From Corynebacterium aurimucosum ATCC 700975 (GTDB lineage: Bacteria; Actinomycetota; Actinomycetes; Mycobacteriales; Mycobacteriaceae): a stretch of DNA of 64,000 bases. The translations under genes were made by a program, and so were the position numbers. The notes beneath the pieces were generated by a model. That model searched no databases. It saw nothing but the letters and a program-made list of their open reading frames with translations, and was not told where the DNA came from. Position 1 is the first letter of the stretch. The number at the start of each line of letters is the position of its first letter. Shown piece after piece: positions 46,899 through 56,543 of the stretch. The DNA is taken from the NCBI RefSeq assembly GCF_000022905.1, contig NC_012590.1:1550001-1614000 (forward strand), in the 5' to 3' direction.

Positions 46899-46973
46899 GG
46901 TTCTATAGCTCAGTGGGAGAGCGTTCCGTTCACACCGGAAAGGTCGCTGGTTCAATCCCAGCTAGGACCACCA
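46899..46973 (+). tRNA. tRNA-Val (CAC)
   Basis: GGTTCTATAGCTCAGTGGGA... with acceptor stem GGTTCTA/TAGGACC (one G-U), anticodon stem TTCCG/CGGAA, loop TTCACAC giving anticodon CAC, and encoded CCA at 46971-46973. It reads GTG codons. Confidence 0.95.
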
Positions 46974-47235
46974 TTAAAGTTGCAGGTTAAAGACGTGCAG
47001 CGTATAACACAAGCCTCCGCGTGGATACTATGTGGAAAATGAATCCGCATTTAGCTGTTCACCCAGGGGTGTTTTCTCATTGTTCCTGAAACTGGCCAAG
47101 AAAGCCAGACACGATAGCTTAACCCGTTGGGGGACACGGCATGGTTAATAAAGTCTGCACGATATTGGACCTGCCCCCACGCGTAGTTACCCGATAACTC
47201 CATAATGGTTCAATAGCAACACGTGCAGGCATAGG

Positions 47236-48132
47236 GTGATAGATGTGCAGTTGCCAAAGTACGGCCCATCCTGGGCAGGCTCCTTGATGGGAACCTCAAT
47301 TGCGTCAACTTTGTCGGGTTTGCATGGTCTACGCGTAGGCCAAATTGTTTTTGCTCTTATCGCAGCTGTTCTGCTGGTGATTTTTACCGTGGGCGCGAAA
47401 AATGAACCGCCTCGACACCAGAATATGGCTGCGTGGGGCATGTACACGATGGGCCTGCTGGCGTGCGGCTCGGCATGGACCGCGCTGACCGGAACCGATG
47501 CCTTCCAGTTGGCAAGTTGGTGGATTGGCGCACCGCTTTCGGTCGTGGTCTGCCTGTGGCAGCTGTGGGGGTTGTTCAAACAGCAAGACCACTACGACAA
47601 GCCCGCGTTTCCTTGGGGGCTGGCGCTGGTCTCCCCCATGGTGGCGGCGACCTCCGCGGGTCAATTGGCTATCAATCACGGGCAGTTCTACCACTATGCC
47701 GGTGAGCTTTGCTTCTTCCTCACGTTCATCACCGCAATTCCGCTGTTCGCTTATTGCTATTGGTCTTTAGTACGCTGTCAAGATAGGCCGCGCGAGGCGG
47801 CTGCGGGTACGGCATGGATCCCACTCGGCGTGGTTGGACAGTCAACGGCGGCCTCGACACTGCTTTTTGACGCCCACCTCTACGGCATCATCATGTTCAT
47901 CATTGGTGCGCCCTGCGTAGTATTCGCAATGTATTGCTTTTACCAAGCGGTAGTTGCGTGGGCCCCTTATGGCCCAGGCTGGTGGGGCTCCACATTCCCT
48001 GTCGGCACTTTGTGCCTTGGCTCCTGGGATGAAGGCTGGCACCGGTTGTCCCTTGCTTTATTGGTGCTCTTGCTATTGCATTGGGGAGCCTCTGCGCTGC
48101 GCTTCGGCACATGGCGGTTCCAACGCGCCTGA
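47236..48132 (+). CDS. TDT/SLAC1-family membrane transporter (tellurite resistance/dicarboxylate type)
   Basis: 298 residues, about ten membrane helices. The N-terminus YGPSWAGSLMGTSIAST and later STFPVGTLCLG match the conserved parts of PF03595 transporters; paired aromatic loops and WAPYGPGWWGSTFP fit the second half. It probably exports or imports a small anion such as a dicarboxylate or sulfite. The start is ambiguous: GTG at 47236, or GTG at 47245, which has AGGGTG about 7 nt upstream. A plain stretch of about 260 bp separates it from the tRNA. Confidence 0.78.
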   Translation: MIDVQLPKYGPSWAGSLMGTSIASTLSGLHGLRVGQIVFALIAAVLLVIFTVGAKNEPPRHQNMAAWGMYTMGLLACGSAWTALTGTDAFQLASWWIGAPLSVVVCLWQLWGLFKQQDHYDKPAFPWGLALVSPMVAATSAGQLAINHGQFYHYAGELCFFLTFITAIPLFAYCYWSLVRCQDRPREAAAGTAWIPLGVVGQSTAASTLLFDAHLYGIIMFIIGAPCVVFAMYCFYQAVVAWAPYGPGWWGSTFPVGTLCLGSWDEGWHRLSLALLVLLLLHWGASALRFGTWRFQRA

Positions 48133-48184
48133 TCACATACGCTCCGACTAATCCCACACCCTAAGCCGTCGTCGACATTTTAGG

Positions 48185-48190
48185 TACCGT
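48185..48190 (+). promoter_or_regulatory. -10-like element, possible leaderless promoter (RibD-like gene)
   Basis: TACCGT ends 8 nt before the ATG at 48199 and no Shine-Dalgarno is seen. The match is weaker than at the other leaderless sites. Confidence 0.4.
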
Positions 48191-48198
48191 AGGGCGCC

Positions 48199-48849
48199 AT
48201 GAGTGACACCGCGCTGATCGAACACCTCATGGGGCCTGACCGAGAAGGAATCCGCTTGATCGCGGTGAGCACTCTCCACGGCTCCGCCACCATCGATGGA
48301 ACCTCAGGACCGATGGGCAACGGCACCGACGCTCAGCTCTTCGCTGCACTGCGTGAGTGGGCCGACATTGCCGTCATCGGCTCAGCCACGGTGAAGTCGG
48401 AAGAGTACGGACCGTCGACAAGCACGCGGCTCGCCGTGCTCAGCCACTCCCTTGACTTTGCCGGGTTCGAGGAGTTTATAGCCTCCGGCCCCATTGTTCT
48501 TACCCCGGAGGAACGAGCGTCTTCGCCCGAGGCACGGCGCTTAGCCAACGCCGGTGCCGAAGTCATCAGCACAGGTACCGGAACCATGAGCGAGGCTATT
48601 GCTGCCCTTCGAGCCCAGGGCGCGCGCCGCATAAGTTGCGAGGGTGGACCATCCGTCTACTCCGCCTTTATCGCAGAAGGCCTCATGGACAAGCTTTATT
48701 TGACGCTTGATCCGCACCTATCCCCTTCCGTCGAAAAGCCCGTCGTCGACGGCGCGGCTACCTCCCCCGCGCTCAAGCTCGAGCTGGAGAACGTCACTGC
48801 CGTCGACAGCACGGTGTTTCTGCGCTACCGGCGCACTCAGACCCCGTAA
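48199..48849 (+). CDS. Dihydrofolate reductase-fold protein (RibD C-terminal domain family)
   Basis: 216 residues. The single domain resembles the reductase half of RibD: LIAVSTLHGSATIDGTSGPMGNGTDAQLFAALREWADIAVIGSATVKSEEYGP at the N-terminus and GARRISCEGGPSVYSAFIAEGLMDKLYLTLDP near residue 145. No deaminase domain is present, so a role in riboflavin synthesis is not certain. The same gene precedes aftC in mycobacteria (Rv2671). 11-nt gap to aftC. Confidence 0.88.
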   Translation: MSDTALIEHLMGPDREGIRLIAVSTLHGSATIDGTSGPMGNGTDAQLFAALREWADIAVIGSATVKSEEYGPSTSTRLAVLSHSLDFAGFEEFIASGPIVLTPEERASSPEARRLANAGAEVISTGTGTMSEAIAALRAQGARRISCEGGPSVYSAFIAEGLMDKLYLTLDPHLSPSVEKPVVDGAATSPALKLELENVTAVDSTVFLRYRRTQTP

Positions 48850-48860
48850 ACTGTGCTGCC

Positions 48861-50057
48861 GTGACTTCTCCGGCTCCCTCGCTCTCAGCTCCTGCGCGAC
48901 TATGGACGGCCGCCGCGTGGCCCGCCGCCATTGTTGTGGTCTTTCATCGCATCTTCGTGCTCGCCTTCAACGGCACGGTGACTGATGATTTCGGCACCGT
49001 CTACCGCGCCATCCGGAACCTATGGGAGGGCACCCCGGTCTACGAGCAAAACTATTCCTTCGTCGAACCGCTCTACCTGTATAACCCAGGCGCCACGGTC
49101 CTCCTGTCCCCCTTGGGGCTCGTGTCCGAGGAACACGCGCGCATCGCCTTCATTCTGGCCAACGCCGCAGCCATCATTGCCGCTTTGGCCGTGCTGACCC
49201 GCTTCGTAGGCCACAGCCTGCGAGGCCCGTTGTGGCCGGTCAGCATCGCCGCGGCCTTCGCTACCGAATCAGTCATCAACACGTTGGTCTTTACCAATAT
49301 CAACGGTTTATTGTTGCTCGCAATGGTGGCGTTCCTGGCCTTGCTGGATAAACACGGCTGGGCCGCTGGCTTGTGCATCGGACTGGCAATCGTGGTCAAG
49401 CCGCAATTTGCCCCGCTGCTCTTCCTCGCCCTCGTACGCAAGCGCTGGCTCACTGTGGGCTTGGGCGTAGCTGTACCGCTGGTAGCCAACCTTGCAGCCT
49501 GGCCGTTCGTCCCCGGTGTGGAGGGCTTCCGCGCCAACCTTCTTCCTTACCTGTCCACCACGCGCGATTATGCCAACGCCTCGTGGCCGGGCGTGCGCGC
49601 CTACTTCGATCTCCCCGGCATCATCTACTACCCCATCTGGTTGCTCTTCGCGGCGCTAGCGGCAGTGGCGATCCTCGGCCTACTGCGCTGGCGCGACAGT
49701 GAACCCACCTTTTGGGCGCTGAGCACCAGTGGTGCCATCATGGTCGGGATCTTCTTCCTTTCCTCCTTAGGCCAGCAGTACTACTCCATGTGGCTTATCC
49801 CCATGCTGTTTACGGCGGTGCTTGCGCGCTCGGTCTTCCACACGTGGGGAGCATGGCTGGCCGCATTTTTATTCTTGGCGCCGCTCGAGTGGACGTCGGC
49901 CAGCATGCCCACCGCCGCGCACTGGATGAGCGTCTTCATCGCCACCCTTGGTTGGGGACTGCTCATCGTGGTCACCGCCGCCTCTGTCTCAGGCTGGTGG
50001 ACCGCGGAGCGAGGCACTAGCTCCAAGCCTCAAGCGAGCGATAGAATCCCCGCATGA
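48861..50057 (+). CDS. aftC: GT87 glycosyltransferase, probable alpha-(1->3)-arabinofuranosyltransferase AftC
   Basis: 398 residues, GTG start, about ten membrane helices. It branches the arabinan of arabinogalactan and lipoarabinomannan using decaprenylphosphoryl arabinose. The first outer loop carries the acidic pair (NGTVTDDFGTVYRAIRNLWEGTPVYEQ), followed by PLYLYNPGATVLLSPLGL. NINGLLLLAMVAFLALLDKHGWAAGLCIGLAIVVKPQFAPLL is the GT87 core. The gene order ribD-like/aftC/msrB matches Rv2671/Rv2673/Rv2674, which supports the name. It overlaps msrB by 4 nt (ATGA). Confidence 0.8.
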   Translation: MTSPAPSLSAPARLWTAAAWPAAIVVVFHRIFVLAFNGTVTDDFGTVYRAIRNLWEGTPVYEQNYSFVEPLYLYNPGATVLLSPLGLVSEEHARIAFILANAAAIIAALAVLTRFVGHSLRGPLWPVSIAAAFATESVINTLVFTNINGLLLLAMVAFLALLDKHGWAAGLCIGLAIVVKPQFAPLLFLALVRKRWLTVGLGVAVPLVANLAAWPFVPGVEGFRANLLPYLSTTRDYANASWPGVRAYFDLPGIIYYPIWLLFAALAAVAILGLLRWRDSEPTFWALSTSGAIMVGIFFLSSLGQQYYSMWLIPMLFTAVLARSVFHTWGAWLAAFLFLAPLEWTSASMPTAAHWMSVFIATLGWGLLIVVTAASVSGWWTAERGTSSKPQASDRIPA

Positions 50058-50467
50058 CTGATTTCAAGCTCATTGCTGATACTGAATGGCGCAAGCGCCT
50101 AAGCCCGGAGGAATACCACGTCCTGCGCGAGGCTGGCACCGAGGCACCCCACGTCGGTGAATACACCAACACCACCACCGAGGGCGTGTACTCCTGCCGA
50201 GCCTGCGGCGCCGAGCTCTTCCGCTCCACGGAGAAATTTGAATCGCACTGCGGCTGGCCGTCCTTCTTCTCGCCGCTGGCTGGTGACGCCGTCATTGAAC
50301 GCGAGGACAATTCACTGGGCATGCGCCGCATCGAAGTGCTGTGTGCAAACTGCGAGTCCCACCTTGGACACGTCTTCGAAGGCGAAGGCTATGATACGCC
50401 GACGGACCTACGCTACTGCATCAATTCCATCTGCCTCGACCTAGAAGAAAAGCCGGTCGAGGACTAA
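50054..50467 (+). CDS. msrB: Peptide-methionine (R)-S-oxide reductase
   Basis: 137 residues. It repairs methionine-R-sulfoxide in proteins. The zinc-binding CxxC pairs are SCRACGAEL and LCANCESHLGHVF; the substrate pocket is KFESHCGWPSFF and the catalytic Cys lies in LRYCINSICLDL, where the Ser often found is replaced by Ile-Cys. It is coupled to aftC by a 4-nt overlap. Confidence 0.96.
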   Translation: MTDFKLIADTEWRKRLSPEEYHVLREAGTEAPHVGEYTNTTTEGVYSCRACGAELFRSTEKFESHCGWPSFFSPLAGDAVIEREDNSLGMRRIEVLCANCESHLGHVFEGEGYDTPTDLRYCINSICLDLEEKPVED

Positions 50468-50500
50468 ACCCTCAACCGGCTTCCGGCACAATCGCGACCC

Positions 50501-51202
50501 TTAAGGCAGAATCGCGATTAGCTCCGCCACATCCTTCACGCGGCGACCCGTGTGGAAGGGAATCTCCTCACGCACGTGGTGGCGAGCCTCGGTGTAGCGC
50601 ATCAGGTACATCAGGTCCACGATGCGGTGCAGTTCCGGAGCCTCAAAGGCCAGGATCCACTCATAGTCACCCAGCGCGAAGGCCGGCACAGTGTTCGCGC
50701 GCACATCCGGGTAATCGCGTGCCTGCATGCCGTGCTCCATGAGGATACGACGACGCTTTTCCTCATCCATGGTGTACCAATCGTAGGAACGCACGAAGGG
50801 GTAGACGGAAATCCACTCACCGGGCTCCTCACCCATGATGAAGGACGGCAGGTGGGACTTGTTGAACTCCGCCGGGCGGTGCAGGGCATTTCCCACCCAC
50901 GTCACCTCAGAAACCTGGCCCAGGACGGTCTCGCGGCGGAAGTCCGCGAAGGCCTTCTGGATGTCGGCGAATTCCTCAGCGTGCCACCAGATCATGTAAT
51001 CAGCGCTCTCCCGCATCCCGGACAGATCATAGATACCGCGCACGGTAACCACGCCTGCTTCCTCGAGTTCAGAGAAGAACTTCTGCGCCTGCGCGACGAT
51101 CTCCTCGCGCTCCGTGCCCAACGCACCCGGGATGACCTGGAACACCGCGTGTTGCGAATAGCGCTGGACCTTGTTGAGCTCGGCGAAGTTGACCTTCGAC
51201 AT
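50501..51202 (-). CDS. hemQ: Coproheme decarboxylase (HemQ, chlorite dismutase family)
   Basis: 233 residues. It performs the last step of heme b synthesis in Gram-positives, using peroxide to decarboxylate coproheme. Family landmarks: GIYDLSGMRESADYMIWWHAEE, YPFVRSYDWYTM with the reactive Tyr, and MYLMRYTEARHHVREEIPFHTGRRV with the heme-ligating His. It is convergent with msrB and divergent from the DUF3000 gene. Confidence 0.95.
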   Translation of the reverse strand: MSKVNFAELNKVQRYSQHAVFQVIPGALGTEREEIVAQAQKFFSELEEAGVVTVRGIYDLSGMRESADYMIWWHAEEFADIQKAFADFRRETVLGQVSEVTWVGNALHRPAEFNKSHLPSFIMGEEPGEWISVYPFVRSYDWYTMDEEKRRRILMEHGMQARDYPDVRANTVPAFALGDYEWILAFEAPELHRIVDLMYLMRYTEARHHVREEIPFHTGRRVKDVAELIAILP

Positions 51203-51313
51203 GCCTTTCTCCTTCTTTCAACCAACAGAGTTTCTTATCCATCATAAGTTGGAGGCGCCCCCCGCGCCACTAGCCTTTCGGCGCGCCTTCCACCGCCACA
51301 CGGGCGGAGCTTA

Positions 51314-51319
51314 TACCTT
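51314..51319 (+). promoter_or_regulatory. -10 element of a probable leaderless promoter (DUF3000 gene)
   Basis: TACCTT, within TTATACCTTG, ends 7 nt before the GTG start at 51327 and no Shine-Dalgarno is present. Confidence 0.5.
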
Positions 51320-51326
51320 GAACCCC

Positions 51327-51992
51327 GTGAGCAATTCCGACGTTTCTTCGCGCAACCTCGCAGGGGCACCGACCAACCTGCACGATCGCGCCGCCGCCTC
51401 TTCCGCCGAATCGCGCCCTGCGGAGCCGAGCACTCCGACCGCCTTCACGGAGGCCGTCGAGTCCCTCCATGCCGCACGGCTGCGCCCAGAAATCACCTTG
51501 GGCACCATCCGCCCACCGCAACGCCTGACCCCCTTCAGCCACGCCATCGGCCTCGAAGTTGAGCGCAAAGAACACGGGGACCTTATCCCAACTGACTCTG
51601 AAGGCGATGCCTTCGGCCGCCTCATCCTGCTGCACGACCCAGGCGCTGAGGAAGCCTGGGAAGGTGCGATGCGCCTGGTGGCCTACATCCAGGCAGACTT
51701 GGACGATGCCGTCGCCGGCGATCCGCTGCTTCCCGACGTCGCCTGGGAATGGCTCACTGAATCCCTCGACGTGCGCGAAGCTACCCATACGAACTTGGGC
51801 GGCACCGTCACCTCGACCGCTTCCGTTCGTTTCGGCGAAATCGGCGGACCACCGCGCGCCTACCAATTAGAAATGCGCGCCTCGTGGACTGCATCCGGCC
51901 TGGATCTTGCCCCACACGTCGAAGCTTTTGCGCAAGTCCTCTCCCTCGTCGCTGGTTTGCCGCCAGAGGGCGTAGCCGAACTCGGACGCTAA
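51327..51992 (+). CDS. DUF3000 protein
   Basis: 221 residues from GTG 51327; the frame is open upstream into hemQ but that part is not coding in style. PTAFTEAVESLHAARLRPEITLGTIRPPQRLTPFSHAIGLEVE and ATHTNLGGTVTSTASVRFGEIGGPPRAYQLEMRASWTASG match the actinobacterial DUF3000 family (PF11452), always next to RNase D. The function is unknown. TAA is one base before the rnd ATG. Confidence 0.88.
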   Translation: MSNSDVSSRNLAGAPTNLHDRAAASSAESRPAEPSTPTAFTEAVESLHAARLRPEITLGTIRPPQRLTPFSHAIGLEVERKEHGDLIPTDSEGDAFGRLILLHDPGAEEAWEGAMRLVAYIQADLDDAVAGDPLLPDVAWEWLTESLDVREATHTNLGGTVTSTASVRFGEIGGPPRAYQLEMRASWTASGLDLAPHVEAFAQVLSLVAGLPPEGVAELGR

Positions 51993-51993
51993 G

Positions 51994-53217
51994 ATGAGCG
52001 AATTGCGCCAGGTACCGGTTGATGGAACGCCGAAAGTCCTCCTTTCTCCCCGTGAGTTTCAGGCCGGTGCCGCCCGCTTAGCCGCGGGCACGGGGCCATT
52101 TGCCATCGACACGGAACGCGCCTCGTCCTACCGTTTTGATGACCGCGCCTTCCTCGTGCAAGTCCGCCGCGAGGGTGCGGGCACGTTCTTATTCGCCCCA
52201 GAGCACCACCGCGACGAGCTCCACGCAGCACTCGCACCGGTGCTCAATGGGCAAGAGTGGGTGGTCCATGCCGCCCCTTCCGATCTCCCAAGCCTAGCGT
52301 GGCTGGGCCTATACCCAGGCATGCTGTTCGATACTGAGCTGGCTGCCCGCTTCGCCGGTTTCGCACACCCTAACTTGGCCGCAATGGTGCTGGAGCTTTT
52401 CGACGTTGAGCTGGAAAAAGGCTACGGCGATTCCGACTGGTCCGAAACCCCCATCCCGCGGAAGTGGCGCAATTATGCGGCGCTCGACGTGGAGCTTCTC
52501 AACGAGCTCGCCGTGACACTGCGAGATATTCTTGCGGAGCAGGACAAACTCGACTGGGCTTATGAAGAGTTCGAGAGGATTGTCGAAGACCATGCCCGCA
52601 TCACTGGGCCTGAACCTAGGTCGTGGCGGGCTCTTAAGGGTGTCTCCTCTCTGCGATCCCGCGAGCAACTCGTGGTGGCCCGTGAGCTGTGGCAGCGGCG
52701 CGAATCCATCGCTCGCTCCCAAGACATCGCCCCTAACCGAGTGCTGTCGCACCGCGTGCTCGTCGAAATCGCTCGCCGCGTGCCCCGTTCCCCGCACGAA
52801 ATCAATCAAGTTAAAGGCTTCCCCCGCCGGCGCGGCGGCGCCACCTTGCGCTGGTTCGATGCCGTCGAGACCGCCCTTGCTAGCCCGCGTCAGCAGTGGC
52901 CGAAGGCGTTGCGCAGCCCACACCCGGTTCCTTCCAAATCAGTTTTTAACCGGGATTTCCCCGAGCTGTGGCAGCTCTATACCGAGATTCGTGGTGATTT
53001 CGAAGACCTCGGTGAAGAGCTGGGCATGAGCTACGAGCTAATCCTCAAACCCAGCTTGGTCCGCACTGTAGTCTGGGCAGCCTGCGGACCTGAAGGCGGT
53101 GTGGCAGGCGAAATCGCAGCAGACGCCGATATCCCCGATTTCCTGCGTTCCCAAGGCGCACGCGAATGGCAGGTGGAGCTGTCCACGCCGCTCCTGCGTC
53201 GCGGACTAGCGCGGTAG
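51994..53217 (+). CDS. rnd: Ribonuclease D-type 3'-5' exoribonuclease with HRDC domain
   Basis: 407 residues. The DEDD nuclease core is seen as FAIDTERASSYRF (DxE), GMLFDTELAARFAG and RNYAALDVELLNEL (YxxxD). HRDC repeat: RRESIARSQDIAPNRVLSHRVLVEIARRVP. Acts in RNA maturation or decay. It starts 1 nt after the DUF3000 stop, so the two form an operon (Rv2681 region). Confidence 0.93.
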   Translation: MSELRQVPVDGTPKVLLSPREFQAGAARLAAGTGPFAIDTERASSYRFDDRAFLVQVRREGAGTFLFAPEHHRDELHAALAPVLNGQEWVVHAAPSDLPSLAWLGLYPGMLFDTELAARFAGFAHPNLAAMVLELFDVELEKGYGDSDWSETPIPRKWRNYAALDVELLNELAVTLRDILAEQDKLDWAYEEFERIVEDHARITGPEPRSWRALKGVSSLRSREQLVVARELWQRRESIARSQDIAPNRVLSHRVLVEIARRVPRSPHEINQVKGFPRRRGGATLRWFDAVETALASPRQQWPKALRSPHPVPSKSVFNRDFPELWQLYTEIRGDFEDLGEELGMSYELILKPSLVRTVVWAACGPEGGVAGEIAADADIPDFLRSQGAREWQVELSTPLLRRGLAR

Positions 53218-53237
53218 CGCCCCGCTCCCCGGCGCTT

Positions 53238-55136
53238 TTAGCTGCGAGCAGCTACCCACTCACTGACGGATTCCGCGATTCCCTCCGGGGTCAGCCCGAA
53301 TTCCTCAAGGATTTCTCCGCGGCTGGCATGCTTGGGGAAGCATCCAGGAACACCAAGGCGGTGAACTGGGGTATCCACATCCGCGGCGTCGAGTGCTTCC
53401 GCCACCATGGAACCCACGCCACCCCGCAAGAGGCCATCCTCCACCGTGACCACAAGATCATGATCAGCAGCGAGTGCAACGATGGATTGCGGGACCGGCA
53501 CCGGCCAGCGCGGATCCACGACGGTGACGTTGAAGCCTTGAGACTCTAGTACCTCGGCGGCACCCAAAGAACGAGCACTCATGGCTCCGATGGAGACGAT
53601 AAGCACATCGGTTGCCTCATCCGCGGATTCGGCAGCATCGGTATAGCGCAAAATGTCTACCCCATCATCGAGGCGCTTGATCGCCTCACAATCTTCCAGG
53701 AGATTGCCCTTAGGGAAGCGCACCACCGTGGGGCCATCCTCGATAGCGATGGCCTCATTGAAAAGCTCTCGCAGGCGTGCGCCATCGCGTGGTGCTGCAA
53801 TGCGCATCCCCGGGACGATGCTCATCAACGCCATGTCCCACACTCCGTTGTGCGATGGACCATCAGAGCCCGTGACACCGGCGCGGTCGAGAACGATGGT
53901 GACGGGCAGCTTGAGCAGCGCGATGTCCATGACAACTTGGTCCACTGCACGGTTAAGGAAGGTGGAGTACACCGCCACTACCGGGTGCATTCCGGCCAGC
54001 GCCAGACCAGAGGCGGAGGCCATGGCATGCTGTTCCGCGATGCCAACATCGAAGAATCGCTCCGGGAATTCCTCCTGGAAAGGCGCAAGGCCCGTCGGCC
54101 CCGCCATAGCAGCGGTAATAGCCACGATATCCTCGCGCGCATGACCGGCCTTGATGAGTTCCTCGGAAAAGGCCGCAGTCCACCCCGGCTGCTTCTGCCC
54201 CTTGGATACACCGGTGACCGGGTCAATAGCTCCGGTGGAGTGCATCTGGTCCTTCGGCTCATTGACCGCCGGGGCAAAGCCATGTCCCTTCTCCGTGACG
54301 GTGTGCACGATGATGGGACCGTCATAGTCCCGGGCATAGCTCAGTGCCCGGACCACCGCGTCGATATCGTGGCCATTGATGGGGCCAATGTATTTGATTC
54401 CCAGCTCTGGGAACATCTCGGTGGGCAGAACGGTGGACTTTACGCCCTCCTTGACCGCGTGCAGAGCATCAAAGGTGCGCTCGCCTACCCAGCCCATCGA
54501 CTTTAGGCGCTTCTTGCCCAGCTCCATGAACTCGTCATAACCATGCTGTGCACGAATGCGCCCGAGGTTCTCCGAAAGGCCGCCAATGGTCGGCGAATAG
54601 GAGCGGCCATTGTCGTTAACAATGATGACGACGTTGCGGTCTTTATCCGCAGAGATGTTGTTCAGTGCCTCCCAGCACATGCCACCGGTGAGGGCACCAT
54701 CACCGACGACTGCCACGGCATTGCGGTGCGATTCACCGCGAATCTTGAATGCCTTGGAAAGGCCATCCACCGTGGATAGCGCTGCCGAAGCGTGTGAGGA
54801 TTCGGTCCAGTCATGTTCCGATTCCCCACGGTCCGTGTACCCAGATAAGCCGCCCTTCTGGCGTAAGGAATCAAACTGGTTGGCACGGCCGGTGAGCATC
54901 TTGTGCACATAAGACTGATGCGAGGTATCGAAGACGATGGGGTCCCGCGGGGAATCGAAGACGCGGTGGATCGCCACCGTGAGCTCCACAACGCCCAGGT
55001 TGGGCCCGAGGTGACCGCCCGTGGCGGACACCTTCTCAATCAAGCGTTGGCGGATATCCGCCGCGAGCTCAACCAGTTGCGTCTTGCTCAGGGCTTTGAG
55101 ATCGCCTGGTGATTGAATGGAATCCAGAATGCCCAT
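53238..55136 (-). CDS. dxs: 1-deoxy-D-xylulose-5-phosphate synthase
   Basis: 632 residues from ATG 55136 ([17 protein letters not shown]); the frame is open 8 codons upstream. First step of the MEP isoprenoid pathway, supplying polyprenyl phosphate carriers. The TPP motif [18 protein letters not shown], the [15 protein letters not shown] stretch and [10 protein letters not shown]...[20 protein letters not shown] (catalytic Glu/His region) are present. Convergent with rnd. Confidence 0.97.
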   Translation of the reverse strand: MGILDSIQSPGDLKALSKTQLVELAADIRQRLIEKVSATGGHLGPNLGVVELTVAIHRVFDSPRDPIVFDTSHQSYVHKMLTGRANQFDSLRQKGGLSGYTDRGESEHDWTESSHASAALSTVDGLSKAFKIRGESHRNAVAVVGDGALTGGMCWEALNNISADKDRNVVIIVNDNGRSYSPTIGGLSENLGRIRAQHGYDEFMELGKKRLKSMGWVGERTFDALHAVKEGVKSTVLPTEMFPELGIKYIGPINGHDIDAVVRALSYARDYDGPIIVHTVTEKGHGFAPAVNEPKDQMHSTGAIDPVTGVSKGQKQPGWTAAFSEELIKAGHAREDIVAITAAMAGPTGLAPFQEEFPERFFDVGIAEQHAMASASGLALAGMHPVVAVYSTFLNRAVDQVVMDIALLKLPVTIVLDRAGVTGSDGPSHNGVWDMALMSIVPGMRIAAPRDGARLRELFNEAIAIEDGPTVVRFPKGNLLEDCEAIKRLDDGVDILRYTDAAESADEATDVLIVSIGAMSARSLGAAEVLESQGFNVTVVDPRWPVPVPQSIVALAADHDLVVTVEDGLLRGGVGSMVAEALDAADVDTPVHRLGVPGCFPKHASRGEILEEFGLTPEGIAESVSEWVAARS

Positions 55137-55250
55137 AGAGCTTGCCTTAAACCCCTTCATCGATCGTTTTCTTCTCTACCACCGTACCCGCTTATACGCG
55201 TGACACGTCAATCATTACCCCGGGTTCTTCCGCCGCGGATGCATCCTGCG

Positions 55251-56543
55251 TTATGCCGCAGGAACCAGCAGCGCCAAGGTCTCAAAATGGTGTGTTCCCG
55301 GAAAGGCATTCACCATAGCTAGGCGTTCCAGGCAGTAGCCGCGCTCGGACCACGCAGCGATATCACGTGCAAATGTAGCGGGGTCACAGCCAATGTGAAG
55401 GACGCGCTGCGGCGCCGCGGCAGCAATGGCCTCCACCACCTCAACACCTGCACCGGTGCGCGGGGGATCCAAAATGACCCTTGCTGGCCGCGGCAGCTGG
55501 CTTGCGGCCTGCTCCACCTTAGCCGTCCGGAAGTGCACATCAATGTCCGAAAGCCCCGGCTGCGCTACCGCAGCCGCCGGCGAGTAATCGACGGAATACA
55601 CCGTTGTGTGTCCGCCTTCAGGTGCAGTGACTTCAGCCAGGGCGGGAACAAACAGCCCTACCCCTCCGTAGAGATCCCAAGCCACTGCCGTGACCTCGGA
55701 TTCCCTCGTTGCCTCATGCTCTTCGGCCTCTCCTTCGGCCGCGAGCCACTGGCGCGCAAGCTGTGTGTAGACATCAGGTGCGCCGATATGTGCCTGCCAA
55801 AAGGCGGTGGGTGGGAAGTGAAACTCGTGGCCATCAGCGCGTTGGACTACGTCCTGCGTCGGCGCCTCGATGGTCTCTCGAATAGTCTCGACCCTCCGGC
55901 CGCGCGGCGCCTTCCTGGTTTCCACGACGTGACGGTTTCCGTCGCTGTCCATGACCGCAATGACCTCCGCACCAGGGCTAAATGTGCGGGCACCAGGACC
56001 GACCAGACCACTGACAAGGCCTGGTATTAGCTGGCTGCACGCCACGTCCGTAATCAGTTCTGTGGATCCGCGCTTGCGCACACCAGCACGCCCTTGCTTG
56101 TCGACGCCCAACCGGACCCGCGTGCGCCACCCTCGCTGGGGCGCCACATCAACGGCCTCGATTTCCGGAACATTCTCAAGGCGTCCCACCCGTCGCAGCT
56201 GATCCCGCAAAACTGCGACCTTGATTCCTGGCTCCGCCGCTGGGTCTAGCTCAGCGAAGTCGCAGCACCCGGCACCACGCTGTGCCGCCGGGCAGGCAGA
56301 TTCAACGCGGTCAGGGCTTGCCTGGAGCACAGCATTGATTTCGGCTTCCACGAAAGACTTCTTCACCTTGGCGGCGGTCACAGTCACCTGGTCTCCGGGA
56401 AAAGCGCCTGGGACAAAACACACACGACCGTCGGGTGCTGCGCCGATTCCGACACCGCCGTGCCCCATGCGCTCGACGGTGGTATCGAAAGACTGGCCTT
56501 TGGTGATGGCTGCGCTCTCAGCGTTCCGCTCAGTCTTAGTCAT
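55251..56543 (-). CDS. TrmA/RumA-type m5U RNA methyltransferase with TRAM domain
   Basis: 430 residues. An N-terminal TRAM domain (VERMGHGGVGIGAAPDGRVCFVPGAFPGDQVTVTAAKVKKSF) is followed by an SAM-dependent core: VAWDLYGGVGLFVPAL, ARVILDPPRTGAGVEVV (motif IV) and LHIGCDPATFARD carrying the catalytic Cys. It methylates uridine in tRNA or rRNA. It begins with the DUF3159 stop (4-nt overlap). Four cysteines near PAAQRGAGCCDFAEL may bind a cluster (CXC...). Confidence 0.93.
   Translation of the reverse strand: MTKTERNAESAAITKGQSFDTTVERMGHGGVGIGAAPDGRVCFVPGAFPGDQVTVTAAKVKKSFVEAEINAVLQASPDRVESACPAAQRGAGCCDFAELDPAAEPGIKVAVLRDQLRRVGRLENVPEIEAVDVAPQRGWRTRVRLGVDKQGRAGVRKRGSTELITDVACSQLIPGLVSGLVGPGARTFSPGAEVIAVMDSDGNRHVVETRKAPRGRRVETIRETIEAPTQDVVQRADGHEFHFPPTAFWQAHIGAPDVYTQLARQWLAAEGEAEEHEATRESEVTAVAWDLYGGVGLFVPALAEVTAPEGGHTTVYSVDYSPAAAVAQPGLSDIDVHFRTAKVEQAASQLPRPARVILDPPRTGAGVEVVEAIAAAAPQRVLHIGCDPATFARDIAAWSERGYCLERLAMVNAFPGTHHFETLALLVPAA

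Noticed and set aside
47236..48132. Tellurite-resistance determinant
   Set aside because: TDT-family membership does not imply tellurite resistance; most members are anion or dicarboxylate transporters, and no other tellurium genes are nearby.
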